A stretch of DNA of 54,598 bases from Streptomyces sp. NRRL F-5630 (GTDB lineage: Bacteria > Actinomycetota > Actinomycetes > Streptomycetales > Streptomycetaceae). The notes beneath the pieces were generated by a model. The model searched no databases, was not told the DNA's origin, and saw only the letters and a list, made by a program, of their open reading frames with translations. The DNA is taken from NCBI RefSeq assembly GCF_000719475.1, contig NZ_JOGO01000041.1, positions 1-54,598 of the forward strand. Reading direction: 5' to 3'. Made by a program: the position numbers and the translations under genes. Of the stretch, positions 1 through 6,374 are shown piece by piece; the first letter of the stretch is position 1, and each line of letters opens with the position of its first letter.

Positions 1-2
1 CC

Positions 3-713
3 CTCGCCTCACGGGCGACGCGTCCCCCGGCGCGCACCCCCGCCCCCTCCACCGGCACCCCCGCCGCCCCCGCCGCCTCCCCGGCGGCCTCGCCTCCTCC
101 TTCCCCGCCCCGCCGCGCCGCGGCCTCCGCCGACGCCCTCCGCTCGCGCGCCGCCCGCTCCTGCCGACAGGTCTCCGCCGGGCTCTTCCGGCGGGACGCG
201 GCGCGCGCACCCGAGGTGCCCGTGTGCGCGGGGGCGGGCGGCACGCTGCACTGGACCGCCGACCTCGACATCGACTGCGACGGGCGGCCCGGTCCCGTGT
301 GCAACGCGGCCTCGGGCCCGTACTTCCAGGAGACGACCGCCTGGAACGGCTCGGACGGGCGCCCGCTGAGCGCCGACGAGGTCCCGTACGTCGTCGTCCC
401 CGGCCCCTCGGCGCGGTGGCGTCCCGCCGACTCGGGAGTCACGGGCGGCACGCTCGCCGTACTCGTGCACAAGGCCCGTGTCCGCTACGCCGTCGTCGGT
501 GACACGGGGCCCGCCGACGTCATCGGCGAAGCCTCGTACGCCGCCGCGCTCTCGCTCGGTCTCGGCGGCGCGCCCCAAGCGGCGGGCACGCAGGACGACG
601 TCCTGTACCTGCTCTTCCCCGACACCCGCGTCCACCCGGTCGAGGACCCGGGAGCGGCCCGCGCGGCGGGACGGGCCCGCGTGGCCCGCTACCTGCGCGA
701 GACGGCGCCCTGA
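3..713 (+). CDS. GH75-type chitosanase, 5' partial
   Basis: The frame is open from the window edge, so the real start is upstream; about 236 residues are visible. The first ~60 residues are rich in Ala, Pro, Ser and Thr and look like a linker or secreted N-terminal region. The rest carries the GH75 hallmark blocks LDIDCDG, YFQETTAW, PYVVVPG and GDTGPADVIGEASY. GH75 enzymes are secreted endo-chitosanases that hydrolyse chitosan; in that family the Asp and Glu of the last block are the likely catalytic pair. The gene ends just before a strong hairpin and converges on dhaM. No signal peptide can be judged because the start is missing. Confidence 0.85.
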   Translation, partial: LASRATRPPARTPAPSTGTPAAPAASPAASPPPSPPRRAAASADALRSRAARSCRQVSAGLFRRDAARAPEVPVCAGAGGTLHWTADLDIDCDGRPGPVCNAASGPYFQETTAWNGSDGRPLSADEVPYVVVPGPSARWRPADSGVTGGTLAVLVHKARVRYAVVGDTGPADVIGEASYAAALSLGLGGAPQAAGTQDDVLYLLFPDTRVHPVEDPGAARAAGRARVARYLRETAP

Positions 714-733
714 CGGGGCCTGCCACGGCCCCG
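714..733. terminator. Bidirectional hairpin between the chitosanase gene and dhaM
   Basis: CGGGGCC (714-720) pairs with GGCCCCG (727-733) around a 6-nt loop, immediately after the chitosanase stop and 8 bp from the dhaM stop. Placement between convergent genes supports a shared terminator. Confidence 0.65.
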
Positions 734-741
734 CGTGGACG

Positions 742-1155
742 TCACCGCTTGCGGTAGTCGTACGCCTCGGCGGCCGCCGCCCGCACCCCCTCCAGGTCCG
801 CGCCCGCCGAGGCCGCGACGGCCGCCGCCACCGCGCCCTCGACGAGCGGGGCGTCCACGAGCACGCTCCGCCCGGGCAGTTCGCCGCCCTCGGCGAGCAG
901 CGCCTTGACGGTGAGCACCGCGCTCCCGAGGTCGGCGAGGAGGGCGACCCCCGCCCCCTGGTCCACGGCGCGCGCCGCCCGCACCACGAGGTCCGCGCTC
1001 GTCCCGAGGCCGCCGTCCTCCGTACCGCCCGCCGCCTCGATCCTGACGTCGTCGGGCGCCCCCGTGAGCTGCGCGGCGAGCCGCGCCACCGCCTGCGCGA
1101 CCGTCGCCGAGTGGGAGACCACGACGAGTCCCACGCCACCCTGATCCGTACTCAC
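742..1155 (-). CDS. dhaM: PTS-dependent dihydroxyacetone kinase, phosphotransfer subunit DhaM
   Basis: The product has 137 residues and matches a single EIIA-mannose-like DhaM domain. It carries phosphate from the general PTS (EI/HPr) to DhaL-bound nucleotide. The N-terminus GLVVVSHSATVAQAV contains the expected phosphorylated His (about residue 15), followed by GGTEDGGLGTSADLV and LLADLGSAVLT, typical DhaM blocks. The GTG start at 1155 overlaps the dhaL stop by 4 bp, indicating translational coupling. No HPr or EI domain is fused here, unlike some enterobacterial DhaM proteins, so it must rely on PTS proteins encoded elsewhere. Confidence 0.92.
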   Translation of the reverse strand: MSTDQGGVGLVVVSHSATVAQAVARLAAQLTGAPDDVRIEAAGGTEDGGLGTSADLVVRAARAVDQGAGVALLADLGSAVLTVKALLAEGGELPGRSVLVDAPLVEGAVAAAVAASAGADLEGVRAAAAEAYDYRKR

Positions 1156-1805
1156 GCCCCCGCCTTCCCCGCCGTGTCCGCGAGCGCCGCGAAGAGGAGC
1201 GCCGCCGACGCCGCCCCCGGGTCCTCGTGCCCCTCGCTGCGCTCGCCCAGATAGCTCGCCCGCCCTTTGCGCGCCCGCAGCGGCACCGTCCCCGCCGCGC
1301 CCTCGCGCGCCGCCTCCGCCGCCGCCGTCCACGAGGTGCTCAGCGCCTCGGCGGCAGGGACGAGCGCGTCGATCATCGTCTTGTCGCCCGGTTTGGCGCC
1401 GCCGAGCGCCGAGACCGCCTCGATCCCGGCGCGCAGCGCGGCGGCGAACTCCGCACGGTCCGGGTCCGTGCGCTCGCCGAGCGCCTTCCCCGTCCGGCGC
1501 AGCAGCGTCCCGTACAGCGGGCCCGAGGCCCCGCCGACCGTGGAGACGAGCCGCCGCCCGGCGAGCGCGAGCACCGCCTGGGGGCTCGCGGGCTCGTCGG
1601 CGGCGAGCGACTCGCGCACGGCCGAGAAGCCGCGCCGCATATTGGCACCGTGGTCGGCGTCGCCGATCGCCGAGTCCAGCGCGGTGAGCCGCTCGGCCTC
1701 CTCCTCGATCAGCGCGGCGGCGGCGTCGAGCCACCGCCGGAAGAACGCCGCGTCGAGCGTGCCCGTCCCACCGGCACCGCCCGTGTCCCTGCCGTCGTCA
1801 CCCAT
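1152..1805 (-). CDS. dhaL: Dihydroxyacetone kinase ADP-binding subunit DhaL
   Basis: This 217-residue protein is the nucleotide-binding subunit that transfers phosphate to DhaK-bound dihydroxyacetone. It contains the DhaL signatures LDSAIGDADHGANMRRGF (Mg-ADP-binding aspartates), STVGGASGPLYGT and GAKPGDKTMIDAL. I prefer the ATG at 1805, which has AAGGGG about 8 nt upstream; a GTG at 1814 in the same frame lies directly against that ribosome binding site. It sits 99 bp downstream of dhaK and overlaps dhaM by 4 bp, so the three genes form a dhaKLM operon read leftwards. Confidence 0.93.
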   Translation of the reverse strand: MGDDGRDTGGAGGTGTLDAAFFRRWLDAAAALIEEEAERLTALDSAIGDADHGANMRRGFSAVRESLAADEPASPQAVLALAGRRLVSTVGGASGPLYGTLLRRTGKALGERTDPDRAEFAAALRAGIEAVSALGGAKPGDKTMIDALVPAAEALSTSWTAAAEAAREGAAGTVPLRARKGRASYLGERSEGHEDPGAASAALLFAALADTAGKAGA

Positions 1806-1904
1806 GTCCTTCACCCCTTCGTCCCGTGGTGCGCGCCTGTCACGTCGTGCGGCCGATCGTGCCCCGCGGCGCGCTCGTACGTGCCCGTGCAGGCGGTACG
1901 CGCC

Positions 1905-2897
1905 TCAGCGGCCCCAGCGCAGCCCGGAGGTGGCCACGGGGGCGTCCCACAGGCGCAGCAGCTCCTCGTCCGCCCTGCACACCGTCACCGAGGCGCCCGC
2001 CATGTCGAGCGACGTGACGTAGTTGCCGACGAGCGAACGCGCCACCGGGACGCCGCGTTCACCGAGGACGCGATGCACCTCGGCGGCGAACCCGTACAGC
2101 TCCAGGAGCGGTGTGCCGCCCATGCCGTTGACGAGGAGCAGCACGGGTCCTTCGCCGCCGAGGTCGTCGAGCACGGCGTGCACGGAGAGGTCGGCGATCT
2201 CGCCGGAGGTCATCATCGGGCGCCGCTCGCGGCCGGGTTCGCCGTGGATGCCGACGCCGAGTTCCAGTTCACCGGGCGGCAGGTCGAAGGTGGGGCCGCC
2301 CTTGGCGGGAGTGCTCACGGCGGAGAGTGCGACGCCGAAGCTGCGCGAGGCGGAGTTGACGCGGGTCGCGAGGTCGGCGATCTCGGCGAGGGGGCGGCGC
2401 TCTTCGGCCGCGGCACCCGCGATCTTCTCGACGAAGAGCGTCGCGCCGGTGCCGCGCCGACCCGCCGTGTACAGGCTGTCGGTCACGGCGACGTCGTCGT
2501 CCACGAGGACCTTCGCGACCTGGATGCCCTCCTCCTCGGCGAGTTCGGCCGCCATGTCGAAGTTGAGGACGTCCCCGGTGTAGTTCTTCACGATGAAGAG
2601 CACCCCGGCACCGCTGTCGACCGCGGCGGCGGCGCGCACCATCTGATCGGGTACGGGCGACGTGAACACCTCGCCGGGACAGGCCGCGTCGAGCATCCCG
2701 GGCCCGACGAACCCGGCGTGGAGCGGTTCGTGCCCCGAGCCGCCTCCGGAAACGAGCGCGACCTTCCCCGCCACGGGCGCGTCGCACCGCACCACGACTC
2801 GGTTCTCGATGTCCACGGTCAGTTCGGGATGCGCGGCCGCGAGGCCGCGCAGGGCGTCGGCGACGACGGTCTCCGCGACGTTGATCAGCATCTTCAC
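1905..2897 (-). CDS. dhaK: Dihydroxyacetone kinase substrate-binding subunit DhaK
   Basis: DhaK binds dihydroxyacetone covalently through a histidine and forms the PTS-dependent kinase with DhaL and DhaM, feeding dihydroxyacetone phosphate to glycolysis. The 330-residue protein begins MKMLINVAETVV, and has GGGSGHEPLHAGFVG, IVKNYTGDVLNFDMAAE and ELGVGIHGEPG; the His in the last block is the expected hemiaminal-forming residue. A GTG at 2897 is preceded by GGAGG at 4 nt spacing; an ATG two codons in is possible but less well spaced. It is the first gene of dhaKLM. No local regulator (DhaR or DhaQ/S) is present. Confidence 0.94.
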   Translation of the reverse strand: MKMLINVAETVVADALRGLAAAHPELTVDIENRVVVRCDAPVAGKVALVSGGGSGHEPLHAGFVGPGMLDAACPGEVFTSPVPDQMVRAAAAVDSGAGVLFIVKNYTGDVLNFDMAAELAEEEGIQVAKVLVDDDVAVTDSLYTAGRRGTGATLFVEKIAGAAAEERRPLAEIADLATRVNSASRSFGVALSAVSTPAKGGPTFDLPPGELELGVGIHGEPGRERRPMMTSGEIADLSVHAVLDDLGGEGPVLLLVNGMGGTPLLELYGFAAEVHRVLGERGVPVARSLVGNYVTSLDMAGASVTVCRADEELLRLWDAPVATSGLRWGR

Positions 2898-3207
2898 GGT
2901 GCCTCCGAGGGCGTGGGCGTCTCCGTCGCGCGGTGCCGCCTGCCGCCTGCCGCCGGCACGGGGACCGGGACGGACACACAGCGCAGGCTCAAGTGTGGGA
3001 CGCGCGGCGCGTTCGCGCACCTGTTGCGACGGATCTCGCGCCACCGCACCGCGCTGGGCCCGCGCCGCGTCACGTCGTCCGGCCGGGCACCGCGTGCACC
3101 CGCCCGGTCGGGAGGCAGCCCCGTACCGGGACATCCACCGCCCCCTGACGCGCGAAGGCCCCGCCCCGGGCGTACGGCCGAGGCGGGGCCCGTGGCGGCC
3201 TCGGGCC
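2898..3207. other. Intergenic region upstream of dhaK
   Basis: This 310-bp gap holds the opcA terminator at its right end and must contain the dhaK promoter. A short CCGCCTG tandem occurs near 2938. I see no convincing -35/-10 pair, no gene and no clear operator. Confidence 0.4.
3157..3190 (-). terminator. Hairpin downstream of opcA
   Basis: GGCCCCGCC (3157-3165) and GGCGGGGCC (3182-3190) form a perfect 9-bp stem with a 16-nt loop, 17 bp beyond the opcA stop. This probably separates opcA from the dha operon. Confidence 0.65.
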
Positions 3208-4140
3208 TCAGGACGTCGCGCCCGTCCTCGCCTCCGCGTGCAGCGCCTCCGCGTACGCCTCGTCCGGGTCGAGCCGGCGCAGTTCCTCCGAGAGCAGCTC
3301 GGGCAGCGCGCGCACCTGGAGGGCGAGGGGGCGGGGCGGGCGCCCGGGCAGCGCGAGGCTCGCGAGCGGGCCGTCGGGCCGCTCCACGCTCAGCTCCCCG
3401 GCCGCCGTGCCGAGCCGTACCGCCGTGATCACGGGACCGCCCGTGACGACCCGCTCGGCCTCCACCCCGAGCCGCACGCCCAGCCACCGCGCGAGAAGCT
3501 CCGCGCTCGGGTTGTCCGCCTCGCTCTCCACCACGGCGGACCGCACCGGTCCGGGGACCTGGTCGAGCGCGGCGGCGAGCGTCGAGCGCCACAGCGTGAG
3601 CCGCGTCCACGCGAGGTCCGTGTCGCCGGGGGTGTACGAGCGGCGCAGCCCCGCGAGGAAGGCCACCGGGTTCTCGGAGGCGTACGCGTCGGTGATGCGT
3701 CGCCGGGCGAGGGCGCCCAGCGGATCGCCCGCCGGGTCCTCCGGCGCGCCGTACGGCCACCAGGCCACGACCGGCACGTCGGGCAGCAGCAGCGGCAGCA
3801 CGACCGAGTCGGCGTGCTTGCCGACCTCCCCGTACAGCCGCAGCACCACGATCTCGCCCGCGCCCGCGTCGTCCGCGCCCACCCGTACCTCGGCGTCGAG
3901 ACGCGCGCTCGCGCGGCGGTGCGGGCTGCGGGAGGTGCGGCGGATGACGAGCAGGATGCGCGCGGGGTGCTCGCGCGCGGAGGCTCCCGCGGCGCGCAGC
4001 GCGTCGTACGCGTCCTCCTCGTCCGTGACGACGAGCAGGGTCAGCACCCGCCCCACCGTCGGGGTGCCGAGCGCCCGGCGGGCGGACACGAGGGTCTTGT
4101 TGATGTCGCTGGAAGTGGTGTCGGTGAGATCGATCCTCAT
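3208..4140 (-). CDS. opcA: Glucose-6-phosphate dehydrogenase assembly protein OpcA (orphan copy)
   Basis: The 310-residue product starts MRIDLTDTTSSDINKTL, the usual OpcA N-terminus, and continues with RVLTLLVV, a region of basic residues, LLLPDVPVVAWWPYG and DLAWTRLTLWRSTLAAALD, all typical of the family. OpcA is needed for assembly and redox-dependent activation of glucose-6-phosphate dehydrogenase in actinobacteria and cyanobacteria. It is normally encoded beside zwf, tal/tkt and pgl; here none of these is adjacent, so this appears to be a stand-alone paralog. It is divergent from the FhuF-like gene, with a 234-bp gap that includes near-repeats of GTCGTACG. Confidence 0.88.
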   Translation of the reverse strand: MRIDLTDTTSSDINKTLVSARRALGTPTVGRVLTLLVVTDEEDAYDALRAAGASAREHPARILLVIRRTSRSPHRRASARLDAEVRVGADDAGAGEIVVLRLYGEVGKHADSVVLPLLLPDVPVVAWWPYGAPEDPAGDPLGALARRRITDAYASENPVAFLAGLRRSYTPGDTDLAWTRLTLWRSTLAAALDQVPGPVRSAVVESEADNPSAELLARWLGVRLGVEAERVVTGGPVITAVRLGTAAGELSVERPDGPLASLALPGRPPRPLALQVRALPELLSEELRRLDPDEAYAEALHAEARTGATS

Positions 4141-4374
4141 GGTGTGCGCGTTGCTCCGTCCCAAGTCGTACGAGCGCCGTACCGAGTCGTACGGACGCGT
4201 CGCGCCGTCCCCACGCGACCTCCGGACGGTCGCCCGCGGCGGCCACGGACTCCCGGAGCACCGGTCGCGTCCCGCGTTCAGCGTACGAGCGCGCCCGCCC
4301 CGGGCGGCAGCCACCCGGCACTGTGAAACGATCCGTTCCCGGCGCGCCCCCGCGCCGGGAACGGACACCAGCCC

Positions 4375-5094
4375 ATGACGGCCCCCACCACAGCCGGCCT
4401 CCTCGCCCGGCTCGCCCCGCTCGGCCCCTACTTCGCCGTCGCCACCACGCCGCCGTCCGACGCCGCCTCCTACCGGCCCCTCGCCGAGCTTCCCGGCGCC
4501 GCCTTCGACGACTGGACCGTCCTCGTCGGCGCCCGCCTCGGCACGGGTGCGGGACGCGTCGCGGCCTCGACCGTGCACCTCGGACATGTCGCCCGGCTGT
4601 GGTCCCTCGCCCTCGGCACCGTGGCGCTCGGCGGCGGCGTCCCCGCCCTCGGCCCCGACCGGCTCCGCTTCACGCTCTCGCCCGAAGGCGCGCCGAGCCT
4701 GTGGGCCCCCGAACCGGCCGCCCGCCCCGCGACAGAGGATCCAGTCCCCGCCCTGCACGCCCTCCTCACCGCCCACCTCGCCCCGCTCCACGCCCACCTG
4801 CGCGGCCGCTACGGCCTCTCCCCGCACACCCTGCGCGGCAACACCGCCTCCGCGCTCACCGGCACGGTCCGCGTCCTCCTCGACCGCCTCCCCGGCGCAC
4901 CCGAGGACCCCGGCCCCCTCGCCGCCCGCCTCCTGCGCACCCCGGACCTCGGCGACAACGGCGCCTACCTCTACGACCCCGACCTCGGCGTCGCCTACCG
5001 CCGCAACAGCTGCTGCCTCTACTACCGCACCCCCCGCGGCACCCTGTGCGGCGACTGCGTCCTGCAGGGGGCACGGGGGCGCGCGGGGGACTGA
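4375..5094 (+). CDS. FhuF-like (2Fe-2S)-binding protein, probable ferric-siderophore reductase
   Basis: The 239-residue protein ends with SCCLYYRTPRGTLCGDCVL, giving the C-C-x10-C-x2-C pattern that binds the 2Fe-2S cluster in FhuF-type ferric reductases. The upstream part, with LRGNTASALTGTVRVLL and AARLLRTPDLGDNGAYLYD, fits the FhuF/FhuF_C family. FhuF releases iron from imported siderophores in the cytoplasm. No siderophore biosynthesis or uptake genes are adjacent. The start ATG follows a Pro/Ala-rich stretch with no strong ribosome binding site, so the exact N-terminus is less certain than the identity. Confidence 0.8.
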   Translation: MTAPTTAGLLARLAPLGPYFAVATTPPSDAASYRPLAELPGAAFDDWTVLVGARLGTGAGRVAASTVHLGHVARLWSLALGTVALGGGVPALGPDRLRFTLSPEGAPSLWAPEPAARPATEDPVPALHALLTAHLAPLHAHLRGRYGLSPHTLRGNTASALTGTVRVLLDRLPGAPEDPGPLAARLLRTPDLGDNGAYLYDPDLGVAYRRNSCCLYYRTPRGTLCGDCVLQGARGRAGD

Positions 5095-5253
5095 ACGCGG
5101 CTCCCGTCCCCCTCAGCCGGCACAGCCACGCGGAGATCAACGGCCGCCGGACCCCTCCGCCCCTCCGGGCGCGTCACCCGCTGAAGCCCCGCGTCCCTTC
5201 TCTCGCGCGCTTTCCTGGCGGACATCGCACGCCGCACGACCGGACCTCCGCGT

Positions 5254-5266
5254 CAACCCTCGGTTG
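5254..5266. promoter_or_regulatory. Third copy of the CAACCCTnGGTTG palindrome
   Basis: CAACCCTCGGTTG, flanked GT...CG exactly like the site at 6195-6207. There is no obvious promoter or gene start next to it; it lies downstream of the Clp-N gene and of the FhuF-like gene. Confidence 0.5.
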
Positions 5267-5340
5267 CGGTGCCCGGTCGTACTTGCGCTCTCCTTGTGAG
5301 GGGGGCAGAGGCCCGGCCGAACGGACCGGTCCGCGCCCTG

Positions 5341-5392
5341 CGCTTACCTGGAGGCTATAGGCCGCCTGCGGCCCACCGCCTCCAGGTAAGCG
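5341..5392. terminator. Large nested hairpin after the Clp-N gene
   Basis: CGCTTACCTGGAGGC (5341-5355) is a perfect inverted repeat of 5378-5392. The loop holds a second hairpin, GGCCGC (5360-5365) with GCGGCC (5368-5373). It starts 6 bp beyond the Clp-N stop and can serve both convergent genes as terminator. The 15-bp perfect arms are longer than most terminators in this window. Confidence 0.7.
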
Positions 5393-5398
5393 CCTCCG

Positions 5399-6160
5399 TC
5401 AGCCGCTCTCGCTCTGCCTCGCCTCCTCCACCTGCGCCTGGATGCGCCGCAGGTGGCCCGCGAGGAGTTCCGTCGTGCGGTCCTTGTCGACGCCGAGGCC
5501 CGCGAGGAGGCCCTCGCCGTTCTCGTGCTCCAGGAGGGCGAGCACCAGGTGCTCGGTGCCGACGTAGTTGTGGCCGAGGCGCAGGGCCTCGCGGAAGGTC
5601 AGCTCCAGGATCTTCTTCGACGCCGCGTCGAAGGGGATGAGCGTCGGCAGGTCCTCCTCGCCGCGCGGCGGCAGCGCCGCCTCGGCGGCCTCCCGTACCG
5701 CCTCGCGCGTCACCCCCTGATCCGCGAGCACGATGACTCCCAGACTCTGCGGCTCGTCGAGGAGGCCGAGGACGAGGTGTACGGGCGCGATGCGCGGGTG
5801 CCCGTGCTCCCGTGCCCGGGTCTGCGCGGCCACCACGACCTTGCGTGCGCGCGGCGTGTACCGGCTGAAGCCCTGCTGGGGGTCGAGGTCCGCCGCCTCG
5901 CCGGAGTCCTTCGGCACGAACCGCTTCTGTGCCGCCTGCCGTGTCACGCCCATCGAGGTGCCGATATCGGTCCAGGAGGCGCCCGAACGGCGTGCCTGGT
6001 CGACGAAGTGGCCGATCAGGTGGTCCGCGACCTCCCCGAGGTGCTCCGCGGCGAGCACCGCGTCCGTGAGCTGGTCCAGGGGCCCGGTGTGGACCCGTTT
6101 GATGGCGTCGATCAGGTCGTCGAGCCGTACTGCGCGATGTGCCGGTGTCTGCTCCGTCAT
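5399..6160 (-). CDS. Clp N-terminal (ClpR repeat) protein with HTH, probable autoregulator
   Basis: The protein has 253 residues. Residues ~1-90 hold a DNA-binding-like helix-turn-helix, SWTDIGTSMGVTRQAAQKRF. Residues ~100-245 carry two Clp N-terminal repeats: ARKVVVAAQTRAREHGH with HLVLGLLDEP, then SKKILELTFREALRLGHNYV with EHLVLALLEHENGEG. There is no AAA+ domain, so it is not a chaperone ATPase; the repeats may recognise ClpC-type substrates or partners. The ATG at 6160 has no Shine-Dalgarno and lies one base from the predicted transcription start, so translation is likely leaderless. The two palindromes overlapping the promoter suggest autoregulation through the HTH (inference). Confidence 0.85.
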   Translation of the reverse strand: MTEQTPAHRAVRLDDLIDAIKRVHTGPLDQLTDAVLAAEHLGEVADHLIGHFVDQARRSGASWTDIGTSMGVTRQAAQKRFVPKDSGEAADLDPQQGFSRYTPRARKVVVAAQTRAREHGHPRIAPVHLVLGLLDEPQSLGVIVLADQGVTREAVREAAEAALPPRGEEDLPTLIPFDAASKKILELTFREALRLGHNYVGTEHLVLALLEHENGEGLLAGLGVDKDRTTELLAGHLRRIQAQVEEARQSESG

Positions 6161-6165
6161 GCATG

Positions 6166-6207
6166 CAACCCTAGGTTGACAGTCAAAGAGGTGTCAACCC
6201 TTGGTTG
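6166..6207 (-). promoter_or_regulatory. Clp-N gene promoter with two palindromic operators
   Basis: On the minus strand a -35 TTGACA and a -10 TAGGGT are separated by 18 nt; the -10 occupies 6173-6168, putting the start at about 6161. Palindrome CAACCCTAGGTTG (6166-6178) covers the -10 and CAACCCTTGGTTG (6195-6207) overlaps the -35. Both share the extended form GTCAACCnnnGGTTGC in one orientation. Confidence 0.7.
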
Positions 6208-6239
6208 CGCAGCGGGTGGGCCGGATTCCCGGGACTCGT

Positions 6240-6260
6240 GTCCTGACTGGCGTTCAGGAC
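6240..6260. promoter_or_regulatory. Inverted repeat upstream of the GH92 gene
   Basis: GTCCTGA (6240-6246) and TCAGGAC (6254-6260) form a perfect 7-7-7 inverted repeat in the divergent region. It could be an operator; no factor can be assigned. Confidence 0.35.
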
Positions 6261-6319
6261 GTTCTTGCCTCTCACCCCTTGACGTCCCTTCAGCCTCGGG
6301 AGGAGCATCGCTCGCGCCT

Positions 6320-6331
6320 GACAACGTTGTC
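6320..6331. promoter_or_regulatory. LacI-like operator upstream of the GH92 mannosidase
   Basis: GACAACGTTGTC is a perfect 12-bp palindrome with a central CG step, the usual form of LacI-family sugar operators in Streptomyces. It lies 44 bp before the GH92 start codon. No LacI gene is adjacent. Confidence 0.5.
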
Positions 6332-6374
6332 CGGTACGGCCCGGGCTCACCGAGGAGAGGAACGTGTCAGAAGA

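Larger units (their letters stand above)
5095..5398. other. Intergenic region with a lone palindrome and a large hairpin
   Basis: I find no credible gene in this 304-bp gap between convergent genes. It contains a third CAACCCTnGGTTG palindrome (5254-5266) matching the two in the Clp-N promoter, and a large nested hairpin (5341-5392). Confidence 0.5.

Noticed and set aside
1227..3428. A 733-codon plus-strand frame opposite the dha genes
   Set aside because: It lies antisense to dhaL, dhaK and opcA, which have clear family motifs; the long frame is an antisense shadow of GC-rich coding DNA.
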